Assembly: GCA_905250025.1 (NCBI GenBank)
Contig: CAJNOJ010000175.1
Location: 62,001 to 126,000 of the forward strand
Source of the DNA: Adineta ricciae
Taxonomy: Eukaryota; Rotifera; Eurotatoria; Adinetida; Adinetidae
DNA: 64,000 bases
Reading direction: 5' to 3'
Shown here piece by piece: positions 44,216 through 53,318 of the stretch. Every line of letters begins with the position of its first letter. The first letter of the stretch is position 1. Under the pieces are notes generated by a model. The model was given only the letters and a program-made list of their open reading frames with translations. It was not told where the DNA came from and made no database searches. Both the position numbers and the translations under genes were made by a program.

Positions 44216-45479
44216 ATGTTGAGCAAAACTACTGTCAATAGTACCCTATCATCAGATCCACCCAGGTCGATCATTCCGGCGACTGGATCCGTTGAAATCT
44301 GGGTCGGTTCCGGCACAGTTTTCGCCGATTCCAGCAAGTTCCGGCAGGTTCCTTGCCGCCAGATCCCGGCCGGAATTGCACAGAAAATATCCGATCAGTT
44401 CCTGACCGTTTCCAGCTCGAAGTTTGCAGGAAACGGACGGGAAATGACTGGAACCTACGTTTGAACTTCCAGCCGGAATCCGGCGGCAAGGAAATGGTCG
44501 GAAAACGCATCTAACCGGCCGGAACCGACCGTGCCATAATAACCTGGGCAGATAAAGTATATTCAGCACAAGCTGATAATGGTGATGTTAAATCAATGGT
44601 TCAAACTGGAACACAATCAATGGCTAGCATTGAAAATACCCAGAAAACAATTAATCGTATGCCTTATCTTAGTAAGTTTAATATAAAACTAAATTCATAA
44701 ATAAAAACTTCATGGTTAATTTAAGGCTCAGCACATCTTCAGGATGACGAATATTCGTGTAAACTTCTTGAAGAAATTAATGAACCTGTTCTTGAACCAA
44801 TGAAAATAGGTGATGGTGAAATACAATTACAACAGCAACAACTTTTTGCAGATACTAATTTACGTACGTCTGAGAAATTTCTTTTTTTTATTTGTTTGTG
44901 ATTTTCGAATTGATTCGAGTTTTTTTTCTATTTAGAACTTCAAAATGATTTCAAACGTAAATTACCACAACATCTTGCGAAACTTAATTCGAATAAAGAA
45001 CTCAATATTCGACAAGAACGTATTCTTGAATCATCTTATGGATATTTTAATGGTGATCTTTCCGAAGATAATTGCTTGAAATCGGTTCGTTCAACAACTT
45101 TTCTTTTCATTGATTTCTCTCTTCTTTTCGTATAGATATGCATGGATGATTATGTGGCTGACGACATCGATGTTATTGATCAGTTGGATGATACTGAAAG
45201 TTATGAAACAAGTTTTGTAAGTAATATACATCGGTTGAACTTTGTAAATATCACTCGTCTCTTCTATTTTAGCGTCGATACGTGGTTGTTGTTCCTGTTC
45301 CAGCTGCTGAACTTGCTCCAATTGCTGAACTTGTTCCGGCTGCTGAACTTGCTCCAATTTCTGAACTTACTTCAGCTGCCGAACATTTTACAGTTGAACC
45401 ACATTGCAATCGACATTATTTTGGTGTATTAATTGTTGGTGTATTAATTGGTATGATTATAATGAAACTGGTGAAATAA
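44216..45479 (+). CDS. Tail-anchored hypothetical protein, first exon interrupted by a foldback element
   Basis: I do not recognise this gene. Later exons join cleanly: up to 44671, 44726-44863, 44936-45084, 45136-45216 and 45273-45479. They read NRMPYLSSAHLQDDEYSCKL, LQNDFKRKLPQHLAKLNSNK, SICMDDYVADDIDVIDQLDD, then a four-fold hexapeptide repeat (AELAPI, AELVPA, AELAPI, SELTSA). The end is one hydrophobic segment, HYFGVLIVGVLIGMIIMKLV-K, so the predicted topology is tail-anchored in the ER or outer mitochondrial membrane. The first exon from ATG 44216 (MLSKTTVNSTLSSD) is followed by a GC-rich 291-bp foldback sequence that brings a TGA at 44462. After it, sequence starting KVYSAQADNGDVKSM continues to the next exon. 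The gene may be disrupted, or it may start downstream of the insert (for example at the Met of KSM). It lies between the inverted repeats at 44020 and 48482. Confidence 0.5.
44258..44548. mobile_element. GC-rich foldback element (MITE-like) with candidate target duplication
   Basis: The inserted block is much richer in G+C than its surroundings. It begins (CCA)CCCAGGT and ends ACCTGGG. Internal segments also pair: CCTTGCCGCCAGATCCCGGCC (44351-44371) against the opposite strand of GCCGGAATCCGGCGGCAAGG (44473-44492), and GGTCGGTTCCGGC occurs on both strands. It is flanked by CAGAT at 44253-44257 and 44549-44553 (or an imperfect 8-nt duplication). No transposase is encoded. Confidence 0.6.
45298..45375 (+). 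repeat. Coding 18-bp minisatellite
   Basis: About four copies of GCTGAACTTGCTCCAATT-like units (AELAPI / AELVPA / AELAPI / SELTSA) inside the last exon of the tail-anchored protein. The first and third copies are identical, which indicates recent slippage or duplication. Confidence 0.7.
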
Positions 45480-46141
45480 TTGTTTTTCTTGTTGTTTATT
45501 TCTTGTAAATTCAATTGTGATGATCTAATAAATACAGATTATGTATCCATATTATTTTTTTCGATATTACAACGAAAACTTTGCCTTGTTGGCATAAATG
45601 AAAGAATGAATTAAGATGAAAAAAGAATGTAAACAGGCGCACAGATATCATCAATATTTGTTCTATTGAGCAAAAGAAAAAACCGGATATATCTGGATAA
45701 CCGTTAACGATGAAACGAAGGTAAGCGAGTTCAGTAGACAAAATATCACAAGTTGAAATAAAACAGCAGAACTTTCTTTTTTTATGCTCAAGTCGAAACA
45801 CACGGCTCGGATCCGCATTCTTTCAATAATTTTCGATTATCAGATTTCGATCGGAGTTCGACACATTTGGTGTATTTCCGATAGTTTTTGCCGAATAGCT
45901 TTCGTCCGATCGTCAGATCTCGTCAAAACCAATCAGATTCGATCAAGAGTATCCGCTATAAGCCCCTTCTCGATCCTGAACGATTTGCATATTTTTACAG
46001 CAACTACGTTCTTGTCAAGAATGTCGTGAATTCTTCGGCATTTGTTCTTTCTATAGACACTGGCAGCAAAATATCGTCTGACGAAAATTCATTATGAGAA
46101 ATTTTTTAGAAAACTACTCTACTCAAAGCTAAGAGATGAGC
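45480..46141. other. Repeat-like spacer
   Basis: Non-coding after the tail-anchored gene. From about 45800 onward the sequence is unusually rich in GATC/ATCCG-type words (TCGGATCCGC, CGATCGTCAGATCTCG), unlike the rest of the window. This suggests transposon-derived material continuing to about 46640. Confidence 0.4.
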
Positions 46142-46522
46142 TCATCGACGAGCGCAAGCGATATAGCAAACAGCAAGAGCGACCAACACAGCAAAATATA
46201 TCCACTGATCAAAATCGAAATGATGATCGATGAAAGATTCCATTTCGAGTTGTCCCAGGTCAAAACAAGTACATCGGACCTTGTCGGACGGATGCAAAAT
46301 CTTTTCTAATTTAGATGATCGTATTCGATCGGTTGCTTTTTGCCGGATTCCGATGTAATCCTTCATATTTCTTTGAAATCCGCTGATCGGATACGGTGAG
46401 ATCCAACCAGATCTATGGCATTGGAACCGATCAAATCCGACCGCTGGATCTGACCATTTCCAATCTGATTTCGAATGATCCAATGTCCGGAGATTATCGG
46501 TATCTGCAGTTTCACATGACAC
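46142..46522 (-). CDS. Low-confidence ORF with C-terminal membrane segment in repeat-like DNA
   Basis: A minus-strand open frame whose last third looks protein-like: LGQLEMESFIDHHFDFDQW followed by a hydrophobic IYFAVLVALAVCYIACARR end. The upstream part (KATDRIRSSKLEKI, SDPAVGFDRFQC) lies in GATC/ATCCG-rich DNA that may be transposon-derived. No family recognised. The frame runs back past 46522 without a clear ATG context. It could be the terminal exon of an unseen gene or chance. Confidence 0.22.
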   Translation of the reverse strand: MSCETADTDNLRTLDHSKSDWKWSDPAVGFDRFQCHRSGWISPYPISGFQRNMKDYIGIRQKATDRIRSSKLEKILHPSDKVRCTCFDLGQLEMESFIDHHFDFDQWIYFAVLVALAVCYIACARR

Positions 46523-48147
46523 ATGATTCCCTGATAAAACCGCTCAACCACTGCTGTCGGATCGTATAAGAATATAAGGTTTCCGTTCATCGGATTTTTT
46601 TGTGTCAGATAATATAGATCCGCCCGGAATCAGTTACTGGGAGTATATCGGAAATTTTCGGAGTATTATGTATGTAGCTCAGCGATATAGTTAGCATACT
46701 AGCGAAGAAATAACATTTTCTAGTAGAATTGAAAATTCATTTCACTACGTTTTATTGAGCAAAATTAAACCAATGATTGAAATGATGATACTTTTATCAA
46801 GATGATAAAAATTAAATGTAAGTAATCACATTTAGATGTCATGTATGGAAAAATAATTGCAGTGATATTTTGACAACTTAGATAAGATAAAAAAATTGTA
46901 ATTAAAATTAATAAAATAAACGTACAATGAAGTGAAGCGAACTAATTTTTTAATTGGAAAAAATCTCATATTTTTCGATGATTAAAATTACTTTGAATTT
47001 GTCTTAAGTCAGTAAAAGTCACATTGCTTTTTCTTTTGGTAATCACACTGTCGTCATACAAGATGATAAATTAACAAAAGTTATTGGCAATTGCCATTAA
47101 TTATCAGAAATCGATCTTAGTTGAATAATATTAATAATCTGTTACAATAGATGAAAATCTAATAAAAACAAAACGAAATATATCCTTAATTTGCAAGAAC
47201 TAGATTAAAATCAGACTAAATTGACGTATTTTTGAACTGATGTAAAATAGATTTCCAAAGAATTTATAATTAAGTATTCGATTTTTATTTTAATTCCTAT
47301 CAATATTACTTAAAAGTGTCACTGACGAATAAATTCATCTACCCTTACCCATTTTACTTGCTTAGAGTCTCTTCGACAAACGCCTAGTCGTTCGTTGGCC
47401 ACTCATGGCTAGGCACTTACATGTACGTCTCTGTTATGCTGTCTACTTTTGATTACCTTCGATGCTAATAAATGAATTTCTTCTGATTCTCTCTATTAAA
47501 AAGGCAAAGAGGATGTATTAATAAGATTATTTAACAAGAATTACAAAGAGAAGATATTATTTTATGAATCCTAAGAATTGGCACATATTCGTATAGTACA
47601 GCTTTCGTGTGTTTGGACTGTTCTTTGCACATTTGATACCTATGAAGACCCAATAATAGAGTCAAAATCCGGTACTACATCTTTATTCACATATTTCGAT
47701 TTAAAATTCTATCGAAACACCCGACATGTAGTTATGGATTACGCAAAAATGTTTAATCAAAGCTGATATCAATCTTGCATCTCTTCTTCTGATTACCTGA
47801 ACTAAAGCTTTACATGATATTCTTACTAAATCTGATACTCAGAATTTGTAAACACTTCTAATGGAGCACATTATTGCCATCGATGTAGTTCAATTCATTA
47901 TCTTTGAAACTTTTGAAAATGCGTTACATAGCGATTTCTTTTGCGAAGAGAAGAGCAGAAGGCTCAAATGCAGTCAATCAGAGAGAATCGACGTTAGATT
48001 ATTATTTTCTATAGCCCTCATTCAAATTTCAAGAGAAACTAGAAAACTATTAAATTTTCTGAAAAAGAGCGACTGTCCAGAAATGGTAATTCACCAAAAA
48101 TTAACAGCAGATCCGTATTCCCTCCACCTTGAAAACTCTTGAATGAG
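46523..48147. other. Intergenic with possible decayed coding pieces
   Basis: About 1.6 kb. GATC-rich material ends near 46640, followed by very AT-rich sequence to 47.3 kb. Open frames at 47578-47766 and 47861-48142 (the latter including LLFSIALIQISRETRKLLNF) show no recognisable domain. I cannot say whether they are real. Confidence 0.35.
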
Positions 48148-48400
48148 CCCTTACACAAAATTTTGTTTTGCAAAAAAACGACCTTTTATCCCAAAAAACG
48201 AAACAGAATTTTTTTATGAAAAAAACCAACACCAGTTTCGTGATACTCGACCCCGAAAGCCATTCGGTCAACCCTTATAAAAAGATTTTTTTGCAAAAAA
48301 AGTGGCCTTTTGTCTAAAAATAATGAACTGAACTTCTTTTCAAAAACCAACATCAGATTCATGATCCTGGACCTCGATACCCTTCGGTAAATCATTCCTA
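48148..48400. repeat. Two-copy tandem repeat, period about 123 bp
   Basis: GCAAAAAAACGACCTTTT near 48170 recurs as GCAAAAAAAGTGGCCTTTT near 48293. The rest of the unit also recurs: AACCAACACCAGTTTCGTGAT / AACCAACATCAGATTCATGAT, and CATTCGGTCAA / CCTTCGGTAAA. The copies are diverged by several substitutions and small gaps. Confidence 0.7.
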
Positions 48401-48481
48401 TATAAATTTCACTGATTTATGAAATGCTGCAATTTGATTAGCTTGGACAGACAAACTTTCTGCATTTCAAGCCGGTGATTA

Positions 48482-48516
48482 AAACGCTGTATAACCCTTT
48501 CTTTCAAAGAAGGGAA
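48482..48516 (-). repeat. Right copy of the 35-nt inverted repeat pair
   Basis: AAACGCTGTATAACCCTTTC followed by TTTCAAAGAAGGGAA, the reverse complement of 44020-44054 with one indel and one or two substitutions. It lies about 100 bp upstream of the first GPCR gene. Confidence 0.6.
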
Positions 48517-48620
48517 TAATATGAGCACAAATGTGAACGAGTGTTGTGTACCGAGAAACAACTCGGCTCATTAAATTGTCACCCACAAGCATGTTCAAGA
48601 CAATTCATTAGTGAACTGTC

Positions 48621-49763
48621 ATGTGCACAAAACTAGGAGAATACTTCATCAAATCAACTCAAAGTAGAACATCTCATTCATCTTTGCAAATGTCCGCAAG
48701 TAACAGTACAGATATTTCCGATAGCATCACGTCTGCTAGTCCCTCTCGTTCAATTCCGTTCGGTATTTTTACGGGATTGATTATATTTTCGATTCCATGC
48801 TATCTATTCATCTTTGTACAGTATATTCGCAAAGGATTACTACAAAAGCAAGTTCGCAGTCATACAATCCTTGCAGTACTAATATGTAGTTTCTTACAGG
48901 TAAGCCATCTTCTGATTCGTTTCGCTTTAATCAGTGAATACTTCAAGGTAACAATTGAATTACCGATTATTCTTTCGTATTTACATAACGGTTTGGTTCC
49001 TATCCAAACGGATTTCTTTTGTAAACTTTGGGCATGTCTAGATTATTCGTTTAATGTTATGATTCTAATGTTAATGGCGTTTACAGCAATCGAAAGATAT
49101 CTGCTTGTCTTTAAACGCGCCTTTTTCAACCATCACCGACTCATTCGTCATTACATCCCAATGAGTTTGTGCATCCTATATCCAATTGTTCTATATATCT
49201 ATTTCATTTTTTTCTATCCTTGCACAAATCAATTTACATTTACAATGATCACTTGCGGCGGGCCGTGTTATTTCTATGCGCCAGCAATCAGCATGTTCGA
49301 TCAATTTACTAACCTTGTTTTTCCCGTAACAGTCAGCACTATCGTCAGTCTCATTCTTCTGAGTCGAGTTTTGAAACAAAAACGTCATATGCAACAACAA
49401 CAGATGTGGAAGAAGAATCGACGTTTAGTACTACAATTGCTTTACATTGTCATTCTCTACAATCTTGTTTGGCTGCCAATGGTGACTTCTTCGTCGATTC
49501 TATTATTTTCCACCGTACCACAACAGATTCTAATTGACTTAAGTATTAATATATTACCATACGGAATTTATGTCGCGATTTTATTATGTCCATACGTTTC
49601 TTTAATGAGTTTACCCGAACTTTGGCCTTCGTCTGCTGTGAATATTTTTCCAACGGTAAGAACCATCCATACAACACATATCCCAAATCATCTACAAATG
49701 ATTCATACAAACATCGCGAATCGGCCACCCTCATTTAAATGCGATGATCCAAATATTCATTAG
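48621..49763 (+). CDS. Rhodopsin-type 7TM receptor
   Basis: Intronless gene of 380 codons (or starting at the second Met, 48690: MSASNSTDISD, with an N-glycosylation site). Seven hydrophobic segments are visible, the first being GIFTGLIIFSIPCYLFIFV. TM3 carries a cysteine (FFCKLWACLDYSFNVMILML) and is followed by AFTAIERYLLVF, with ERY in place of DRY. TM5 is TNLVFPVTVSTIVSLILLS, TM6 includes QLLYIVILYNLVWLPMVTSS, and TM7 is YGIYVAILLCPYVSLMSLPE. The ligand is unknown; peptide-receptor-like features are too weak to call. It shares layout but little identity with the two receptors that follow, so the three may be an older local family. Confidence 0.82.
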   Translation: MCTKLGEYFIKSTQSRTSHSSLQMSASNSTDISDSITSASPSRSIPFGIFTGLIIFSIPCYLFIFVQYIRKGLLQKQVRSHTILAVLICSFLQVSHLLIRFALISEYFKVTIELPIILSYLHNGLVPIQTDFFCKLWACLDYSFNVMILMLMAFTAIERYLLVFKRAFFNHHRLIRHYIPMSLCILYPIVLYIYFIFFYPCTNQFTFTMITCGGPCYFYAPAISMFDQFTNLVFPVTVSTIVSLILLSRVLKQKRHMQQQQMWKKNRRLVLQLLYIVILYNLVWLPMVTSSSILLFSTVPQQILIDLSINILPYGIYVAILLCPYVSLMSLPELWPSSAVNIFPTVRTIHTTHIPNHLQMIHTNIANRPPSFKCDDPNIH

Positions 49764-50425
49764 TAGAAAATGGTTTAGGCTTGAAAGAATTGTCCAGATC
49801 GGAAGCTAGATAGTTTCTATTTAACATTTCAAGTCATCAACAACACTTCACATCTTCTTTTGTAACTCGATAACTGGAAATCATTCATTGTGATAAAAAC
49901 GAAACAACTTTTTATGGGCTATTTTCTTTTACAACTAAAACAATTTCTACTGTAAAAATGAGCAAAACGTCTCAGAAGTATTATATGAACTGACGGATCT
50001 GTAATTTTTTTCGGTTTTCTTGCAGTAAAACCAGCTGCAGAAGTAGAAAAATGAATAAAATTAAGTCTAAGTACCTGAACATTCATTGCACTGTAATTGC
50101 TATTTAATGTTCTATATGATCTTCTCAATTTTGCTTGGAACAGACCAATTAAAAATGTGACCGGTGAACTATTATGAAAAGTGAATCTGTCTTACTGGTA
50201 TTATTCATTCTAGGGTACATATATAGAACGAGACTGCCATACATATTTCACGCATGATTTTTATATATAATTAAGAAAAGCCGAATGATTTTAAGACGAT
50301 ACACCCCTAAAAAAACGCCATCAGGATTCGTGACAATATTAATTGAGAGGCGTATAAAAGCGCTTTTCATGAGGGTTTACTATACGAGTTTATCTCGGTT
50401 GAACGAACTAGTGGAATCAATTACA
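49764..50425. other. Spacer between receptor genes
   Basis: About 660 bp. The open frame of the second receptor extends upstream to 50285, but the extra residues have no counterpart in the paralogue. No other gene seen. Confidence 0.4.
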
Positions 50426-51418
50426 ATGGTCTCAACAGCAACTATTCTTAGTATTCTGGCTTATACTCTGAATTTTCTTGCCGTTTTTGTTTTCTTTTTC
50501 ATCATTATTCTTGGTGTTCTATGCCGACGAGATATGCGCGACATTTCACTTGTCCTAACGTACAATACTTGTTTTGCTGCACTTCTAACCTGTCTGACTG
50601 TTTTGATCATGAACACTTCTAACCTCTCAGACGGTTTCCTCACGTTCAACTTCGACTTCTGTCGTGTTTGGGGTCTCATGTACGATATGTGCCAGTGCTC
50701 CATCTACCACAGTTTCTACTTGCAAGCGTTCTATCGTCTCTGTCGAGTTATATTCTACAAAAAGAAATCTCTCCTATCCTATTCACTCTTTCTCACACTC
50801 GTCTTTGCCCAGTGGACACTAACAATTCTCATACTTCTCCCACCGTTCTTCCTCGGATGGTACACTCGCTTGCCAACTGAACAATATTGCCTTATTCCAT
50901 ACTCGGACTATGGTGCAGAGTTGTACCACGTCATGGTTCTATACGTTATTCCTATTGTATGTATATCTGCCACTTACATATCGATCACAAGATATATTCG
51001 AAGATCATCCCGACAACCAACAATGATGCTCGCGATTAACCAGCAGCGACGAAACTTGCGTGACCTGACTGTCATGAGACGGATCCTGGCACTAATATCT
51101 GTACTGATCGCACTTCGGGGTCCGACAATCATCTTTATGGTATACGCGGTGATCAGAGGCCAGATGTATGAATATACATTTGGTATTGTAGGTCTAGTCA
51201 CAGCGCTTTGTATGATATTTATGGGTTTAATGCTGATTCATATCACTCCACAGCTGAGAAAAAATCGACTTGTTTCCATAATTTATCATGATAATCGAGC
51301 AAATACTCAACAAACTGGCCCACAGTGCCTAACACTGCCATCAGCGACTGGCGGTGCCACTGGCCTCCCTCAACAGACTAAATCACCCCACATTCGGAAA
51401 ACTCCCACTCACGAATGA
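50426..51418 (+). CDS. Rhodopsin-type 7TM receptor, paralogue A
   Basis: Intronless gene of 330 codons from ATG 50426, chosen because the neighbouring paralogue starts at the equivalent point (ATILSILAYTLNFLAVF versus ATILGVFNCGFNFIALL); an earlier ATG at 50285 is in frame. Seven hydrophobic segments are visible. TM3 CQCSIYHSFYLQAFYRLCRV has FYRLCR in the DRY position. TM5 is VMVLYVIPIVCISATYISI, TM6 begins ILALISVLIALRGPTIIFMV, and TM7 is GIVGLVTALCMIFMGLMLIH, lacking a classic NPXXY. Extracellular cysteines (DFCRVWG, EQYCLIPY) could form the usual disulphide. The C-tail is threonine/proline-rich. The core is nearly identical in DNA to 52317-53318. Ligand unknown. Confidence 0.82.
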   Translation: MVSTATILSILAYTLNFLAVFVFFFIIILGVLCRRDMRDISLVLTYNTCFAALLTCLTVLIMNTSNLSDGFLTFNFDFCRVWGLMYDMCQCSIYHSFYLQAFYRLCRVIFYKKKSLLSYSLFLTLVFAQWTLTILILLPPFFLGWYTRLPTEQYCLIPYSDYGAELYHVMVLYVIPIVCISATYISITRYIRRSSRQPTMMLAINQQRRNLRDLTVMRRILALISVLIALRGPTIIFMVYAVIRGQMYEYTFGIVGLVTALCMIFMGLMLIHITPQLRKNRLVSIIYHDNRANTQQTGPQCLTLPSATGGATGLPQQTKSPHIRKTPTHE

Positions 51419-52316
51419 CCTTTCTTTCACGTCAATAAAATAATTAATGTTACGCTCTAATCTTTCAATATAGATCGCATGATAAATATCCATTTTGCTC
51501 ACTATTGCAAACTATTCAGTCATACGTCATTGTCATCATGACCATCTCTCGCGACAGATCATTATCATTCACGCCATTAGAGCTACATTTACATAATTAA
51601 ATATATATCAACGATAATGTGAAGCAAAAGTTGTTGAGGGTGCTAATCTCTCCTTTAGAAAATCTATCTCCTAATGAATGTCAAGTTACCCAGTTATGCC
51701 TAGTTTCGAAAACAAAATGAAAAAGCTCATTAGCTTAACTCAAGATTACGCTCATATTTTTCATCTAAACAGAGAGATGTTGTCTCATCTTACTTACCGG
51801 CTCTTCAACGTTTTTCATTAAGAGATATATCATTGATAAAAAAGCATTTGTAGTCCAACTTACACATTTCATTTCATTCATATCGGCACATAATTAACTG
51901 CTTTGACAAACGAGGGTGAAATATACATTTTTCTATTTTTTAGCTGAGCACTTATTCGAGATGTTCTTTAGTAAAATCATAGAAAACACACGAAAAAATG
52001 CTTTGAAGCAACTATTAACGCTTACTAGGTCTCTACGACGTAATCGGGAATAAGTGTCAGTTAGCTGACCTTCAATTGCATGAGAAAAACAGATTATTTT
52101 CCGAAGGAACTTGATTTTCATTGATAATAATCAGAAAATTATGTGTGACGTTAGAGCGCAAAATTGTCAGTATTTTGACATATATATATATGCGTATCCA
52201 TTTCAAATAAGGACCGTTGATAGAAATGTAGACGATGTGTGCTCTTTAATACGAAGATTGAAGAAGATATATAAGACCCTTTTCTTTTTATAATAGATTT
52301 TCATTTCATTTAAACA
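51419..52316. other. Spacer between paralogous receptors
   Basis: About 900 bp, AT-rich, without similarity to the region upstream of paralogue A that I can see. No gene recognised. Confidence 0.4.
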
Positions 52317-53318
52317 ATGTTCACGCTTGCGACGATTCTTGGGGTCTTCAATTGTGGTTTCAACTTCATTGCTCTTTTAATATTTTTTTTCATCATTATT
52401 CTTGGTATTCGGTACCGACGAGATATGCGCGACATTTCACTTGTCCTAACGTACAATACTTGTTTTGCTGCGCTTCTCACCTGTCTGGCTGTTTCGATTA
52501 TGAACACATCTAATCTCTCGAACGGTTTCCTCACGTTCAACTTCGACTTCTGTCGTGTTTGGGGTCTCATGTACGATATGTGCCAGTGCTCCATCTACCA
52601 CAGTTTCTACTTGCAAGCGTTCTATCGTCTCTGTCGAGTTATATTCTACAAAAAGAAATCTCTTCTATCCTATTCACTCTTTCTCACACTCGTCTTTGCC
52701 CAGTGGACACTAACAATTCTCATACTTCTCCCACCGTTCTTCCTCGGATGGTACACTCCTTTACCAACTGAACAATATTGTCTTATTCCATACCTAAACT
52801 ACAAAGCAGAATTGTACCACATCTTGGTTCTATACGTTATTCCCATTGTATGTATATCTGCCACTTACATATCGATCACAAGATATATTCGAAGATCATC
52901 CCGACAACCAACAATGATGCTCGCGATTAACCAGCAACAACGAAACTTGCGTGACCTGACTGTCATGAGACGGATCCTGGCACTAATATCTGTACTGATC
53001 GCACTTCGAGGTCCGACAATCATCTTTATGGTATACGCGGTGATCAGAGGCCAGATGTATGAATATACATTTGGTATTGTGGGTCTAATCACAGCGCTTT
53101 GTATGATATTTATGGGTTTAATGCTGATTCATATCACTCCACAGCTGAGAAAGAATAAACTTGTTTCTATCGTGTACCGTGACAATCGCATTGAAACACA
53201 AATATCAGCACCAGGTCAAGCAATACAACCGCCCTATAATGCACAACCATCAATTACCGCTGGTGAACGTGGCGAGGTGCGACAAAAGGCATCTTTCAAT
53301 AGTCAAAGAACCGCATGA
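52317..53318 (+). CDS. Rhodopsin-type 7TM receptor, paralogue B
   Basis: Intronless gene of 333 codons from ATG 52317. From RRDMRDISLVLTYN through TPQLRKN it is nearly identical to paralogue A, including long identical DNA stretches. The N-terminal TM1 and the C-tail differ strongly. Differences within the core include TCLAVSIMNTSNLSNG versus TCLTVLIMNTSNLSDG, and the second extracellular loop (TPLPTEQYCLIPYLNYKAEL versus TRLPTEQYCLIPYSDYGAEL). The same FYRLCR replaces DRY. The pattern suggests a tandem duplicate homogenised by gene conversion. Ligand unknown. Confidence 0.82.
   Translation: MFTLATILGVFNCGFNFIALLIFFFIIILGIRYRRDMRDISLVLTYNTCFAALLTCLAVSIMNTSNLSNGFLTFNFDFCRVWGLMYDMCQCSIYHSFYLQAFYRLCRVIFYKKKSLLSYSLFLTLVFAQWTLTILILLPPFFLGWYTPLPTEQYCLIPYLNYKAELYHILVLYVIPIVCISATYISITRYIRRSSRQPTMMLAINQQQRNLRDLTVMRRILALISVLIALRGPTIIFMVYAVIRGQMYEYTFGIVGLITALCMIFMGLMLIHITPQLRKNKLVSIVYRDNRIETQISAPGQAIQPPYNAQPSITAGERGEVRQKASFNSQRTA

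Noticed and set aside
44252-44569. Overlapping long open frames on the minus strand across the GC-rich block
   Set aside because: They arise because the foldback element is GC-rich and poor in stop codons. Frames are open on both strands, and the peptide shows repeated low-complexity motifs, not a domain.
47861-48142. 93-codon ORF considered as a gene
   Set aside because: No domain, no splice context, adjacent to repeats and bounded by AT-rich sequence; not enough to call.
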